Below are positions 45,341-56,099 of a stretch of 64,000 nt of DNA, one piece after another; position 1 is the stretch's first letter; each line of letters starts with the position of its first letter. The notes beneath the pieces were generated by a model. The model did no database searches and was not told the DNA's origin. It saw only the letters and a list, made by a program, of their open reading frames with translations. A program made the position numbers and the translations under genes. Source of the stretch: Coniella vitis (lineage: Eukaryota; Ascomycota; Sordariomycetes; Diaporthales; Schizoparmaceae); assembly GCA_011317545.1 (NCBI GenBank), contig WUJK01000002.1:2170001-2234000 (forward strand). The letters run 5' to 3'.

Positions 45341-46780
45341 CTACCAATGCACGCAAAGGCCCTCCTCTTTTGCCCCCTGCAAGCCACTCTATGCCGTGCG
45401 ACCCCCCCCCCCCCCAAAAAACACATCCCGGGAACATCTTGACGGAGACGCTTTTCTTTTCCCGTTTCTTTTTTCTTTCTTTTATTTTTTCTCTTTTTCC
45501 CTTTTCCGTCTTCCTTGTGAGATGATCTGGACCGACCTTTTCGTGAGAGGGGAGAACTTCAACACTTGTTTCCTCCTTCTGACAGCGGAGCAAAGTGCTT
45601 GACTTGGTGCCACTGCCGAGACTCTCGACCAACAACACCACACCAGAAACTTTTCAACGGTTCCCCCCCCCCACCACCATCCATCGCTTACTCGATCTGG
45701 ACTACCTTTTGTCACCAGCGACGTTTGCTTTGTAGATACGCTACAAGGCCACATGATCAGTCGGTCGGTTCCCCCTGTCCCGAAATGTAGCTATCTTGGA
45801 AGTTCCTTTCCCCCCCCCCCAATCACAAGCCATACATGTAGGACACGGCATGTATCATGGTATTGTCTGCCATTTTCCGTCATCTCCGGCTGGGACTGGC
45901 CTTTTTCTTTTTTTTTTTTCTTTTTTCTTTTCCCAAACGTCATACTCCCATAGCACATATTGGACGTACGCTACAGTACTTGAATTTCTTGTTTCTTTTC
46001 TTTTCTATTTTGTGTTTTTGTTTCCCACACAAGTTCATGAAACGGGTTAAAATGATGGCCTGGCGGGGAGGGAAGGAAAAATAATAATCAAAAGGATAGA
46101 AAGTGCTTCGCTGTCGAGTGACTTATTCCGTTCTTCTTCTTCTTCTTCTTCTTCTTCTTGAACAGCAAAATCAAGTCAGCAAAGGCGGTCTGGGTCAAGC
46201 TCTCGTAAAAAGGCAGCAGCACTCTGATGGTTATTTCTTCGGATTCCGAAATAGGTGGAGATAAGGTTTTCTTTTTTTGCTTGGGATCTCACGGTTTCCG
46301 CTTTCCTCGAGTTATATATACTAATAGCTTGGCGTGGTTTTTCTTCGTCTTTCTTTTTTTTCTTCTTCTTCTTCTTCAGTACGATAATATATCTGTAACT
46401 GGCTGACAGGGTACTTTGTGCATATATCCATCCAAAATCGAAATACGCTTAACTACTATGCTACTAAGGATACGGATGGATAATACGTAGCGCTGGATTA
46501 TTGCGTGAGGAACAAAGAAAGAAAAAAAGGAAAGAAAAAACAGGAAAGGAAACCAAGGATACGGAAATCCGACCTATCATCTACATGAGAGTCGCCGACC
46601 TGCGTAGGGGAAAAGGGAAAAAGAAAATTACAGTCCCATCTGAGATGTGACGGGTCTGTCTGTGCGATATCATGATGATTTACTTTGCGAAAAGAAAAGG
46701 GGGGGGGGGTTTCTCAGTCTTGTCCGCTTCTGGTTCTTGGCGCAGTCCTTATCAAATACGTTTTTATCTTTCTTGTCTTT

Positions 46781-46804
46781 TGTGTGTGTGTGTGTGTGTG
46801 TGTG
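46781..46804. repeat. (TG)12 microsatellite
   Basis: Twelve uninterrupted TG units, seen directly. Confidence 0.9.
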
Positions 46805-47844
46805 TCTGTGTGTTTTCCTTTTTTATTTTTATTTTTATTTTATCTTTATTATTTGCTTTCCCTCTTTCAAAACTTGAACCCCCCCCTCCCTCCCTTTTTT
46901 TTTTTCTTTCCCCCGCTGTCCCCAAGATACCAACATGCTGGGTCGTTTGCAAAAAGTCCCCGGTTCGCATGCAGTTAAGCAGGGGGGGGAGCCACACAGG
47001 ACGTTCGGGAAACTGCAGGTGTTCGCAGGTCACTCACTCCATCGACTCAACTCACTGTATAGTATATGCGGGTTTACTGAATAAAGTTCCAAAAGGGAGA
47101 GGGGCGGGGCCTTTTTTTCTTCTTTTTTTTCTTTTTAACAGAGCCATGATAACTGTTCAGTTCAGAGAGCCCCCCCCCCCAATGTTTCTTTCCCCCATTG
47201 GGGGGGCACACTTTTCTCTTGGGTTGGCATGGTTTGGCATGGTGGTGACTGTTTTTTTGAGCCTGGGCAGCAGCAGTATCAAAGAAAGAAAGGTGGGAAA
47301 GGGCAAAAAACCAGATTGCGGTACGCTTTGATTGGTTTATATTGAAATCACTTCCTAGAAGATGCTGCTGTAAACATATACGTATATAATATCGTGACGG
47401 GGGGGAGAGAATCTACTGTGTAGTTTAAGCTACGGGTTGGATAGATACTATGCAGTAGTCCAAATTTCTGTCTATAGAAAAAAAAAAAAAGGAAGAAAAA
47501 AAAGAAAGAAAAAGGCTCATCAGATAATAGCAATTTATAATATAAACATGGTCTACCATCTATATAGTCCTATATAGTGAGTATTTTTTTTTTTAAAAAA
47601 AAAACTATATAATATATTGTCTAAACCCAAAGGAATGGTGGCACAACTGGCACGTACACAATCCAGTCTCAAACATCCCACTGGCGTCCTTTTTGGGGGG
47701 GGGGAGGGGAGGGGGGCCCGGCTGGCTCCCATCAGGCACCAGATTTCGAGGAGACTCGGCCTTTTTCTTGGCTTTCGCTACGTCCCGCCTTTTCGGTCTT
47801 TTGGTCCGGTTTATCATCCTTACTAGGGCAAATAGACGGTCTCA

Positions 47845-47846
<2 letters not shown>

Positions 47847-47884
<38 letters not shown>
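47847..47884. repeat. (TG)19 microsatellite
   Basis: Nineteen uninterrupted TG units, followed at about 47911-47935 by ATACA units. Confidence 0.9.
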
Positions 47885-47888
<4 letters not shown>

Positions 47889-48339
47889 TACGTCTATAGG
47901 CGATCTGTACATACAATACAATACAATACAATATATACTTTTTGGATATTTATATAGTACTAGGCAAAATAAATCCAAATGAAAGAGAGCGGAAAAGGAA
48001 AAGACCCCCCCCCCCCCTAAAAAAAAGATTCCCTTGCTAGATCTGAACCCGGTATGTAAACGCAGCGTCGATTCTCCCCTCCTATCATCTACAGTCCCCA
48101 TGTGTTTTATTTTAATAGCCGTGTCTTTCTATATCGTTCATGGACTATGCATAAAGGACGTCATTATATATGTCCTTTTTTTTTTCCTTCTCCTCTGTCT
48201 CCTAGTCGAGACTTATCCTACTATATACTTAGTATCCTTTTCTTTCAAAAAACATATTTACATACCATATAAGTAATGTGCATGAATATGAATGAACGAC
48301 AGAGGGTCTATCTGCGACGGGATAGTCAGTGACAATGGG

Positions 48340-48364
48340 CTTGGCTTGGCTTGGCTTGGCTTGG
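48340..48364. repeat. (CTTGG)5 pentanucleotide repeat
   Basis: Five CTTGG units in a row, seen directly. Confidence 0.9.
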
Positions 48365-48751
48365 TTGGGAAAAGAAAGACCTCGTCGTCTAGATTGTATA
48401 ATTGGTGACTTCTGTCGGCGCCAAACCAAGAATCAAGCACCATCCATCATCGTTCAGCATAAACTCAAAAAGGGTTATTATGTCCATCTGGTATTCCCAA
48501 ATCTTTTCAGAAACTCTCGAGATCCCATGGCTACAAAATATAAAATTACAAAGATGAACATTATATAGAAAGAAAGAGTCTGTCTGTATGTATTTCATAA
48601 CAACACAAAACGACCACGAGTCCCACTGGCTCAATTTACAGTAAAAAAAAAGTAAAAAAAATAAGATCCCATTTCAAGAAACCAAACACCCAAACCAAAA
48701 AGAACCCCAAGCATACAACAAGCCTCGAACCCACACTGAGACTTTTCGTCT

Positions 48752-49851
48752 TTATAACGCAGCCGCAAAGGATGCCGCCGTGTTCGCATCCATAGAGTAT
48801 GTCAAGTGCGGCGTGAGGATGAGGTCCCCGTGCTGGCAGATATTATCACCCGCATGGCAAATCACTTTTGTTTTGGCCGCGGAAACACCCTTTACAGCCG
48901 TACCGTTGTCTGTAAAAATAAAAAAAACCAGTGATTTGGTTCGATTAGCCTCAGGATTCAATTTCTTTGTGGTTCTCCCACAAGTACAAGTGCGTTCGTT
49001 CTGGAGAGGAGAAGGGGGAAAAAAGGAGAGTGGAGAACTGCCGATAATATGAAGGAAAAAAAAAAAGACACGCACCAGGATCGCCAAAGATGACGGCACC
49101 GGCAACCTTGCTCGTGACGGATGCGGGCAACATGGTGGCTGCATTGTGCACCAGCTGGCCGCCTTGGCTGTAGCCTGCCATGACCACTTTGGAGCTCGGG
49201 CACGCGGTCATGGCTTGCTGGACGAGTTGCGCCATGGTCTGCGAGCCTTGCTTGTCGCCGCCCGCCAGGAAGCCGGGAATGTCGGCCGGGTAGTCGACGC
49301 CTTGGACAGCGAGGTTCCCGGCGCCGACTTGCTTGGACATGGCCTGGAAGAATGGAGGGCCGGAAAGGGTGCCGACGTCTGTTGTGTGACAGTGTTTTGT
49401 TAGCTTTTTTTCTTTTTTATAAGTCGCTGTGTAACATGTGGGAGTGCCTGGGTCCTAGAGAAAGACATGCGTGTGCGGGTATGTATGTGATGTGGTGGAT
49501 TAAAAAGACGTCATTTGAGCACACAGATGCTGATAGTCTTCTTCTCTTGTTCACCCGGGAACACCAACCATATCATGAGGTGCGTGCGTGATATCACAAA
49601 CGAAGTTGTGATAGCCTCGCAAGTGATGGCTGTCGCATGTGGGAAAGAAGGGCACACTTACTTCCCGTCTCAGTTGTTCCCCGAGCAAAAATGACAATAT
49701 TCTGCGCACAGTTGGTGCCGCCTTGTCCCTGAAGGCCGTTTTGTGTGTCACCAGCAAAGTTGGTGGTTGCGCGAATGCCCACCGGAGATGCGCCAACGGC
49801 GGCGGCGGTGGCGCTGACGGCGAGCCAGAGTTTTGTCAAGTGAGACACCAT
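48752..49851 (-). CDS. Secreted cutinase (carbohydrate esterase family 5)
   Basis: Serine esterase that cleaves cutin and related polyesters outside the cell. Three exons: 49851-49662, 49378-49076 and 48909-48752. Introns are 283 bp (49379-49661, GTAAGT, branch CTAAC) and 166 bp (48910-49075, GTGCGT). The product is 216 residues. Residues 1-22 form a signal peptide (KLWLAVSATAAAVGAS). NIVIFARGTTETGNVGTLSGPPFF spans the first junction and matches the cutinase oxyanion region. The triad is Ser134 in GYSQGG, Asp186 in AGDNIC and His199 in LTPHLTY. The mature part has four Cys (TNC, TAC, VIC, NIC), as in typical cutinases with two disulfides. The second junction restores GDPDNGTAV. An odd (GAA)n(TAG)n repeat lies just upstream of the start. 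In plant- or insect-associated fungi this family is often induced by host surface lipids. Confidence 0.93.
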
Positions 49852-49886
49852 GGTTGAGTATCTCTGGTTTAGGTGAAAGAGAAGAA

Positions 49887-49930
49887 GGAGAAGAAGAAGA
49901 AGAAGAAGAAGAAGTAGTAGTAGTAGTAGT
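49887..49930. repeat. (GAA)n-(TAG)n microsatellite in the cutinase leader
   Basis: GAA units change to TAG units within the probable 5' UTR of the cutinase gene. Confidence 0.85.
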
Positions 49931-52145
49931 ATTAGAACTGTTACAGGATAGAATGGGCAAGAAAAGACCGAATACCAGCAGTCGGCGACAGGAAATGCTT
50001 GCTCGGGCTTGTTTGACAGACAAGTCACTCGCTTGGGAACAGAAAGAGGAGGAGGGCAGCGACGGTTTGTCGTATTTATGCATAGCATCCAGGACTTTTG
50101 CGAATATCTTCAGCCACATGCCTCGGTGGCCGCATTCCTCGGCGCCGCATGCATGTCCTTCGTTTCAACGACTCCTTGGCTCAGGTGCGCCCTGTCACGA
50201 TGTCCTGGGCAGAGTCGGAGCCTGGTTTTGCAGCCTGGCTGTCCATACACAGAAGGGGGCGTCATGGCCCCCTATGATGCTCATGTGTGTGGGCTTTGGA
50301 TTTGTTTCCGATGGCGTAGGCTGCTTTATGCGGAAGCACCCTGGCCTGGTCCGATCAGCCCTGACAAGGACGGACTGGCAGGCCAGGCGAGCACAGCCAG
50401 CGGGCTGGAGGACGGGGCGAGAGCGAGGCCGAGTTCAGGCGAGATGATGGGTGGCCAGGGGAGGAGCAAGAGCCTTTTCAGCTGATTTTGGCTTCTCGCA
50501 CGCGGCGGTGTTTTTGCATCACGCGCGGGCGAGGGCGATATAAACAACGTCTCAAGCCTCGGAGTTGTGCACGTTGGTGGTCGAATGCGATTGGCCGGGG
50601 CGGCACTCGTCTGAGGATTACCATAGCAAGCCAGGGTTGGCCCTGCTTGGCGCCCCTAATCAATCACTGACAAGGCGCCTTCTTGAAACGACCACATTGT
50701 TCTGGCATCTCGAGGCACTTCCTTCCCCATGGTCTTGCAACTGCCGAAGAGACAGCCAGTCTTGGCGCTCGGCCAACCGTAGACCATACATGGGATGCCG
50801 CACTCGGCGTCCTTCGCATGGCTGTCCCAAAGAGGCAATCATAAGAAAGGACACACGCCGAGCACAGATGCCTGCCGACAAGCATTATACTCAACGCAGA
50901 ACGTCACATATTCAGGTCTTGTCGGCTGCAAAGTGCCAGCACCGTATTCTGCCGCTGCCCAGATGTCTTTTTGTTATGCTCTACTGCAAGAGAGGGGGGA
51001 GTCTGTCTACATGGCTCGTATCGACACAAAATGTCCGTGTACCCTCCATATGAAATGCATATTTGATAATGCAATCCACTTGTTCACTAGGCGTTGCTGC
51101 ATCCCAACCTCAACAGGTTACCGACAGCTCTTTCGCGAATCAAGGTGCCCTTTGTTCAAACGGTCCTCAATACAAATGCCAAAGGCAATAATATCAGGCC
51201 AGGTCGACCTTGACGTCTCCCCCCAATCGCATCCATGTACGTAAAAGCAATCGCCGAGCCACGCCCGCCGGCTTACTTGAACCTGCACGACTATTCACTG
51301 CTGTAATACTCCTTTTACTAAGCATGCTGACGAATGAGATGTCGCTTCCGGGGGAAGATCGTTTTATTTGTATGCGCTGACCATTTGACTATTATCTTTC
51401 CCACTGGACTGCCTCTTTTTCTTTCTTTCTTTCTTTTTTATCCAATGCTGTGTAAGGCTGACTACCTAACTACCTAACTTTACACTACTTGCTGCAATAT
51501 GCACGCATACTGGGTACACTACATGTGTATCTTACTCTATCCTATAGACTTTGTTACAACAACTTCCAAACGCCGACTGTATCAATCATGCAAGCCATTG
51601 GGTTGTGTGGAGGGGCAAAACTACTCCCCCCCCCCAAAAAAAAAAGAGGCGCATGTTGCGGTCGACCCCCGTTGATTTATCTTGCGAGCAAAGGGGGAAA
51701 ACCCCGCTTTCGGCAAGCAAAGTAGTAGTAAATATTTATTATAAATATAGCTGGATTTGGGGGTCCCTTGCATAGATTTTGTGTAGGTAAGGTAATAAAA
51801 GCCCACTTGGTGGTGGTGGTGCTGCGAGGATACATTTCTTGTCAGCACATGTACGGTCTATATAGTGGCTGTAGTGAAGATGTGCGGATGAGATTGATAA
51901 ATGTGTATTGGGGTACATACAGAGAGAGACGAAAGCTATCGATATACCAAACCAAAAGAACCCTTTCGTAAACAATGGTTCTGATAAAGCACTCTGGAGT
52001 TGGAGGGAATATGCTCACGGGGCAAAACAGCTAGTTTGTGATCAGCTGAATGATTCACACAAGCAATGCAATGGCTGAGATGACATCTATAGACACAAGT
52101 GTTTGACTCCAGATCTATGTATATATAAATCAACAAATGAGAAGC

Positions 52146-52170
52146 AAAAAAAAAAAAAAAAAAAAAAAAA
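52146..52170. repeat. Poly-A tract (25 nt)
   Basis: Twenty-five A residues, 92 bp beyond the stop of the minus-strand lipase gene, where it reads as T on the sense strand. Confidence 0.85.
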
Positions 52171-52261
52171 GGAAAAGAAAAACAGCCAAACCCAGACAAA
52201 ACAGCCGAATTTTCCAGTGACGCTTGCTAACAAAACAACATTGTGATGGAGCAGGCCCACT

Positions 52262-54632
52262 TCAGTCCTCTTCAGCTAGACCGGTCAAACCTCCTGCCAG
52301 GCCCTGCATCCTTCGTCCAAGAAGATCATCCGTGCTGCCCAGCTTGGCCAACGACCTGTCATATGACGGCCTCGCTTTCTTCCTTCCGCGCCCATTCACT
52401 CGACGCCTCGCCTGAATGCTGCCCTTGCCACTTTCGCTATCCTTGTCTGCGCAGCCTGCTTCATCATCGCTATCTACAGCCTCGCCCACAGTCTCACCGT
52501 TGGTGGCAGCACCAGCACCAGCACCAGCAACACCACCAGGCGTAGCAGGAACCTTATCCCTCGCATTGGTCATACCCCTGCCGATCTCCAGTAAGCCCTC
52601 ATCTCCACTTGAGTCGGTACGGACATGATGCCGATTAGATGCCCCGGTCTGCTTCTTCATGAGCCGATTTCTGTCGTCTCTTTCCTTGCGCTCACTTGCA
52701 GCAAAAGACTCTTCAATCCACCTCGCGGAGCGGTCAATCAGCTTCCACGCAGGTGGATAGACGGTTGGGAACTGTAGAAAACCATGCGACGTGCCAGGGA
52801 GCAAGACCACCTCGGCAACATCTCGATCATCAAAACCTTCCGAACGCACGTCCGACTCCATGTAGTCTGTCCGCTGACCCTGGGAAGCGTACATGGCGGC
52901 CTTGACGCGGCGCAGACGGCCTGCAAAGATGACCGTGTCGTCCACGAGTGGGTCCCGCTCGCCAGTGAGAAAATACACCTTGGGGAACCGCGCTAGAAGC
53001 AGGTCTGGAGCGAGGATGGGCGAGAGGAGATAGTCTTGGCTGAAATCGGGGCGGTTGTGGGGCCCGACATAGAGAATGATCATGGCGCGCATCATCTCTG
53101 GGTTCAGGACGCGATCATTAAAGTATGAGATCATGGAGGACATGGCAAGGCGCGTTTGCATCGGCTCGGAGTGATAGGACGTGCTGCCAGAATGCTGCTG
53201 CTGCTGCTGCTGCTGCTTGGTCACTGCAGACGACGAGACTTTCGGAGCGGATGCGGCGACCTTGTTCCAAGTTGTCGGTTGTGAGTGTGCGTACTCGGGC
53301 TGCGGGGTGATGGCGCCTTCTGAGCTGGGGCCCACGCTGTGCGCATTTCCTTTTTTGCCATCTGGTAGGGTAAGGTGTAGCAATGGCACTTCTTCCTCGT
53401 CGTCGGAATGGTGAGGTGTGCCCACCAGGGTGTTGTACTGCATGCTTTTGCGGCGAACAATAACCTTGTTTGTTGCACGCATTGTGCGGTCCTTGATAAG
53501 CGCCATTTGCTCATCTGACATCCAATTGCCAATGTTCATGTCCAGACCGGGGTAGAAGAGAAGTAGCGCATCTGGAACCGGCAAGCCAGCCTGGCCTTGG
53601 AAGTGCTTTGAGGGAAACAGAGCGCTTTCAATGATCATCAAAGTCATCGATGTAGCCAGATTGCCTCCAGCACTGTCGCCGCAAACCACAACGCGAGGGA
53701 CCTCCTTCCCTGACATGCCAATGCAGCGCCCTCGGCTCTTGATTAGCATGGCATAGACGTCGTAGCACTCGTTGAGGGCGTAAGGATAAGGATACTCGGG
53801 AGCTTTCTTGTAGTCTAAACTGAGAATAGGAAGGCCCGTCTTTGAGGCCCAGGAGAGGAGCCTATCGTCGTTGCAACGGGGATCCATAGCAACGAAGCCG
53901 CCACCTGGGATATCCAAAACGACCTTGTTGTGATGCTCTAGCTCTGCAAGCGGACCGTCAAAGTACAGCCAGGCAAATACAGGATCCTTGTAGTCGCTGG
54001 TCGAGGGCCTGGGAATACGGACGCTCCTCGGCGGCCAGCGCATATAGCGTGGGCGCATGAGATTTTGGCAGAAGCTGAGATATGGACTCGTTCCTTTGTT
54101 CCAGCTCACTCTCAAGTGTTCGACTGTCAGGTTGCCCCGCACCTTGCGCACTTTTTCATCGGCCTTTTCTGCAGCAAAGAGGTAGAATACAGAAAAGACC
54201 ATGCTTGCCATATCCCTGAGCCATTTTTTTCTGATTTTCATGGCGGTCCAAAACCCAGCATCGAGAGCAGTCAAGACCCAGGTCGCACGGAAGTAGGTGG
54301 CGCTGTACATGTTGGACAGAGGGTCGGGACTGGCCAAACCGACCAGGGTGCTAAAGTTGCGTGCGGCATAGAGGAAGGTCATGGTCATGACGACACTCTG
54401 CCAAGGTGTCAACTTCTTGGACGCGAGATTGGAGAAGAACCGGGCAATGGGCGGGCCATGCTTGTGTCCTCTATGGTGGGCGGTTAGGTCGAGCTTTCAA
54501 AAGCATGGCGGAAGCAGAAGGGAACACAGCCAGGACTTACTTGAACAGGTAAGCCGACCAGAAGGCCAACACAGCCAGAACCTGAAGCCTTCTGGATTTG
54601 GTGGACGGCCGTCCCAGCACGTGGTCTATCAT
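52262..54632 (-). CDS. Membrane-anchored HSL-type lipase/esterase (alpha/beta hydrolase)
   Basis: Exon 1 is 54632-54541 and exon 2 is 54470-52262, with a 70-bp intron (GTAAGT, branch CTAAC, TAG). The product is 766 residues. A hydrophobic segment near residues 17-30 (LQVLAVLAFWSAYLF) and others before residue 90 suggest membrane or lipid-droplet association. The hydrolase core has KVVLDIPGGGFVAMDPR (oxyanion loop, with Pro where classical HSL proteins have His), LSLDYKKAPEYPYP, then Ser297 in GDSAGGN, Asp537 in TGERDPLVDD and His593 in GTSHGF. A long Ser/Gln-rich insertion with a Q8 run separates nucleophile and acid, as in HSL-type enzymes with a regulatory module. The tail is acidic, then basic (RRRVNGRGRKKARPS). 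The substrate is probably an acylglycerol or steryl ester, but the sequence does not settle this. Confidence 0.85.
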
Positions 54633-56099
54633 GATGTGAGGAAATGTACTGAGAGGTTAACAAAGCATAAAATATCGGATGGCAAGATCACATCATCTAG
54701 CCATGCCCAGTATTCGAGTGAAGGGGTTATGTGTTGGGACAAGGCCGATCTGGCCGACTCGATTGCGGATTGTCGGTAGTTGGCGGCGGCGGCTTGGAGA
54801 CAGGGACGGCGACGGCGTGGATGTAGATGGTGAGGGCTGGCCGCGTGGGATGTGGCTCGGCGTTGTAGAAGCCGAGAGTCGAGGTCGACTTGGACCAAAG
54901 TTCAAGTGGCAGTCATTGTAGGCTTGGGCGGGCGACAAACCCCCTGGCGGCAACCCAAGCAGAACCCACGAATTCCGAGGAGTGCTTTGTCGAGCGTGTC
55001 ATTGTCAGGTGGCTGAAGGCGACGCTGACATGTGATAGCGCAGCAACAGCTCGGCAAGCCTGGCAAGCCGACCTGAACCATGCACTATGTGGTACTTAAG
55101 TTACAGGGGAGTCAGCAGCGCAATCCTAGGTGCTGTTAGGTACTCGGAGACTTTTTGCTCGGTAAGTGCTATGGAGTGGAGTGCCGGGTGTGCCCCCCAT
55201 CTGTCGATGTCCCTTACGGCCAAGTACCAAGGTACCTTGTTACCCCAGCTCGATCCGCCCCCACGCTGCCGACCGCTCCCAGAAAAAGCCTGGGGTTAAC
55301 TGGTCGTCAAGGTTTCGTTCCGTTGTCAAGTCTGTCAGAAAAAAGTGTCAAACGGACAGCGGAGCGCTGACTGACGGGCCTCAACGTCAGGTTCGAAGCT
55401 GGTATATGTGGCAGATGGCCAATTGGGTTTGTTTGGCGGCATCGCGACATCGCTGTATTACTGCGCCCAGACAGGAGCAGATGGGTGGTGGTGATATCGG
55501 TTATGTGACTGCGGTATGGACCTCGCAGACAAAAACCAGAACTCGGCGTGTGTGTAGATGAAGATGCCAAGATATTCGAACGGAGCCACAGATGGAGATA
55601 GTATGCAGACGCCTCCTACCCAAAGGCCGTCACCGGTCTATGCTGGCCAGCTTCGCGTTTGCTGGTTGGCTCCGGCACGCAATGGGCCTGATGGACTCGG
55701 ATGGACCCCTCCTGCCCCTCCAAAAATTCTCGCTCCCCGGGATCGGCGCTTAACTGCCATGACTCTTCACTGTGCATCTGCTGTCAGGCCAGGCCTGTAC
55801 GTAGTATCTTGCTGCTGCTCCAGCACTGCAGCCCCCTAAGACTCTGGCCCAGCAGCACCCGGCAGCTGCAGCCCTGCATCACTGCGGATAGGCCAAACAA
55901 CTCGCACTTGTACGACTCAATCACTGGGGCGCATCTGCGCATTCACTGCCCTTGACATATTCACTGCCTTGAGGTTGAGGTTTTTAAACACTTACAACAC
56001 CCGCCCTTTTTCTTCTCCCTATATCTGCCTTGCATCGGGAGACGTGCGACGAATCCTTTCCCTACTTGGTCCGCCACCACCAAGCTTCCTCATCCCTCA
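54633..56099. promoter_or_regulatory. Divergent promoter of the lipase gene and ARG8
   Basis: 1.47 kb between divergent starts. It holds a TGACTC element at 55760-55765, 335 bp upstream of ARG8, and its reverse GAGTCA near 55108. A 12-bp palindrome CAAGGTACCTTG lies at 55229-55240. No gene is seen. Confidence 0.5.
55760..55765 (+). promoter_or_regulatory. Candidate CpcA/Gcn4 site upstream of ARG8
   Basis: TGACTC is the core of the cross-pathway control element bound by Gcn4/CPC1/CpcA. Arginine-synthesis genes are known targets in fungi. A six-base match alone is weak; its position before an arginine gene is what makes it worth listing. Confidence 0.35.

Larger units (their letters stand above)
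42926..48751. other. 5.8-kb non-coding, repeat-rich stretch downstream of the C2H2 factor
   Basis: No supportable gene on either strand. It contains (CTT)n at 44282-44316 and 46133-46159, TG runs at 46781-46804 and 47847-47884, a 20-bp duplication at 45065-45104, a 13-bp triple repeat at 45301-45340, (CTTGG)5 at 48340-48364, and many C/G runs of 10 to 14. Open frames here are all T-rich low-complexity readings. Confidence 0.5.
49852..52261. promoter_or_regulatory. Cutinase promoter and downstream region of the lipase gene
   Basis: 2.4 kb without a supportable gene. A (GAA)n run and a (TAG)n run occupy about 49887-49930, 36 bp upstream of the cutinase ATG; on the sense strand they form a pyrimidine-rich CTA/TTC leader. 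A C10-A10 run lies near 51626, a T-rich tract near 51417-51438, and an A25 run at 52146-52170. Confidence 0.45.
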
